Source: Synchiropus splendidus (taxonomy: Eukaryota > Chordata > Actinopteri > Syngnathiformes > Callionymidae). From it: DNA of 64,000 nucleotides. Positions 62,890 to 64,000 of this stretch are shown in pieces; position 1 is the first letter of the stretch, and each line of letters begins with the position of its first letter. The stretch is taken from NCBI RefSeq assembly GCF_027744825.2, contig NC_071343.1, positions 13,750,366 through 13,814,365 on the forward strand. The letters are read 5' to 3'. The notes below the pieces were generated by a model that saw only the letters and a list, made by a program, of their open reading frames with translations, did not search any database and was not told the origin of the DNA. The translations under genes and the position numbers were made by a program.

Positions 62890-64000
62890 CCTTCCAAACC
62901 ATGACCACGCAACAACCCCGCAGACATTTAACACGAGCCGGTTGCTTTATTCACAAATAACAATAGTCTAAATTTGCAGTCGGTCTAAAATTCATTCCGT
63001 CATTTGCTTGCTTGACTTAAGGTAAAACCTCATAATTCAGGTTGAAGTACTGAAAAGAATTTCTTGTTTTTATATTGAGATGCTGCAGTGAAAGATGTCA
63101 AGGCACATGAAAAGACTGAATCATACAAATCCAAGACATAGCCAGAGACAGGAAGTAGCATTGTGCAGTCACATCACTGCTGGTGATCTAGTTGTTGAAC
63201 TGAAGAAACTGAAGAAATTCTCTTTAAGGTTGAAAGACTGCAAGTGGTTCTGACTCTTGGAGTTGTTCTGGCCCAAATGTGTCTCACGTGGCCAGGTCAT
63301 GCTACTGACACATCACGTGACTCAGGTCTGAGGACAAGAAATAGTTGATGACAGGACGTCCCTTCTGTCAAAGGTTGCTCGGACACCAAGTCCCATCTAA
63401 TCCCACTGTCTGAATGAAGCTCTTTGGTGCTCAGTCAAATAGGATCTTATCAGTATAAAGTGGTGACAGTGGTGAGTCTGAATCCTACAGGTCTGAGTGA
63501 GACCCTGCGAAGTTGCTCAACTAACTAAAACTGTGAAAACCATACTTCAGGCATGACCAAAGCGGTGTCCACATGCACCACATATCTCAGATGAGCTCCA
63601 GTTACCATCCACAATAATATATATGAAGATATTTCAGTAAGTGAGGAGCAAAATGATAGTACTCACAAAGTACCCTTAGCTTGAGGTTGCAAAAATGGTA
63701 GTGACCCGTGCTGTTCATACTAACAAAATGATCCAGACTCGTACACTGTTGAGACTAGAATCGATGGACAGGCTTTGATATTTTTACCAATAGAAGAGTC
63801 CCACACATCCAAGTGAGTCCTTGTGATTACAGGTCATTCAGGCCCTTGGAAGACGGTTAGCAGATTTCAGAGGGAGCCACTTGGCGCACAATTGTTTCAA
63901 TCATGAATCCCCCAAATCCAAGTGAGTCCTTGTAAATCGAGTCATCTAGAGTTAGGTAGATGTTGAATGAATAGTTACCTCGTTACTTCAGTAACTATGC
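62890..64000. other. Downstream flank, no gene seen
   Basis: Non-coding. An 18-base direct repeat ATCCAAGTGAGTCCTTGT lies at 63807-63824 and 63916-63933. Confidence 0.5.

Overview
The window reads as nuclear DNA of a vertebrate, most likely a ray-finned (teleost) fish. It holds one multi-exon gene with a large intron, sparse coding content, long (AT)n and (AC)n microsatellites, CpG-rich patches, tRNA-derived SINEs, MITEs of hAT and Tc1/mariner type, and an interstitial telomere-like tract. The teleost call is inferred from repeat style and gene compactness; no species can be named.

The only gene I can support is fidgetin (fign), an AAA ATPase of the microtubule-severing (meiotic) clade, on the + strand. 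A CpG-rich promoter and a non-coding first exon lie near 10.5-10.9 kb (donor after 10891). A short exon at 11431-11465 carries the start codon and the first eight codons. After an intron of about 23.5 kb, one large exon from 34951 carries the rest of the protein and ends at 37163. The spliced product is 745 residues. Exon 2 restores the N-terminus ([18 protein letters not shown]) typical of vertebrate fidgetin, which an ORF search alone misses. A long 3' UTR is likely, with a proximal poly(A) signal at 37625 and a candidate distal one at 41282.

Layout: 1-10.4 kb is upstream flank with a 284-bp MITE, SINE and hAT fragments, a CpG/YY1 patch at 6.4 kb and a hairpin-bearing repeat at 7.0-7.5 kb. 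10.5-11.5 kb is the promoter and first two exons. 11.5-34.95 kb is intron 2, with AT arrays, a 41-bp-stem hairpin at 29.5 kb, a regulatory-looking block at 30 kb and telomere-like DNA close to the acceptor. 34.95-41.3 kb is the main exon plus probable 3' UTR. 41.5-64 kb is non-coding downstream sequence with several CpG/homeodomain-motif-rich blocks, dispersed repeats and a 500-base purine-rich strand.

The most notable structure is a copy of the distal-UTR segment (40808-41492) re-inserted about 2.7 kb downstream. It is bounded by a perfect 24-bp direct repeat (43471-43494 and 44161-44184), which looks like a templated or patch insertion with a target-site duplication. Other points of note are three copies of one uncatalogued-looking repeat sharing a near-perfect central palindrome, the intronic hairpin whose two mismatches become G-U wobbles only in the fign-sense RNA, and fidgetin's substituted Walker A lysine and Walker B glutamate. 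No prokaryotic, viral or novel multi-gene system is visible.
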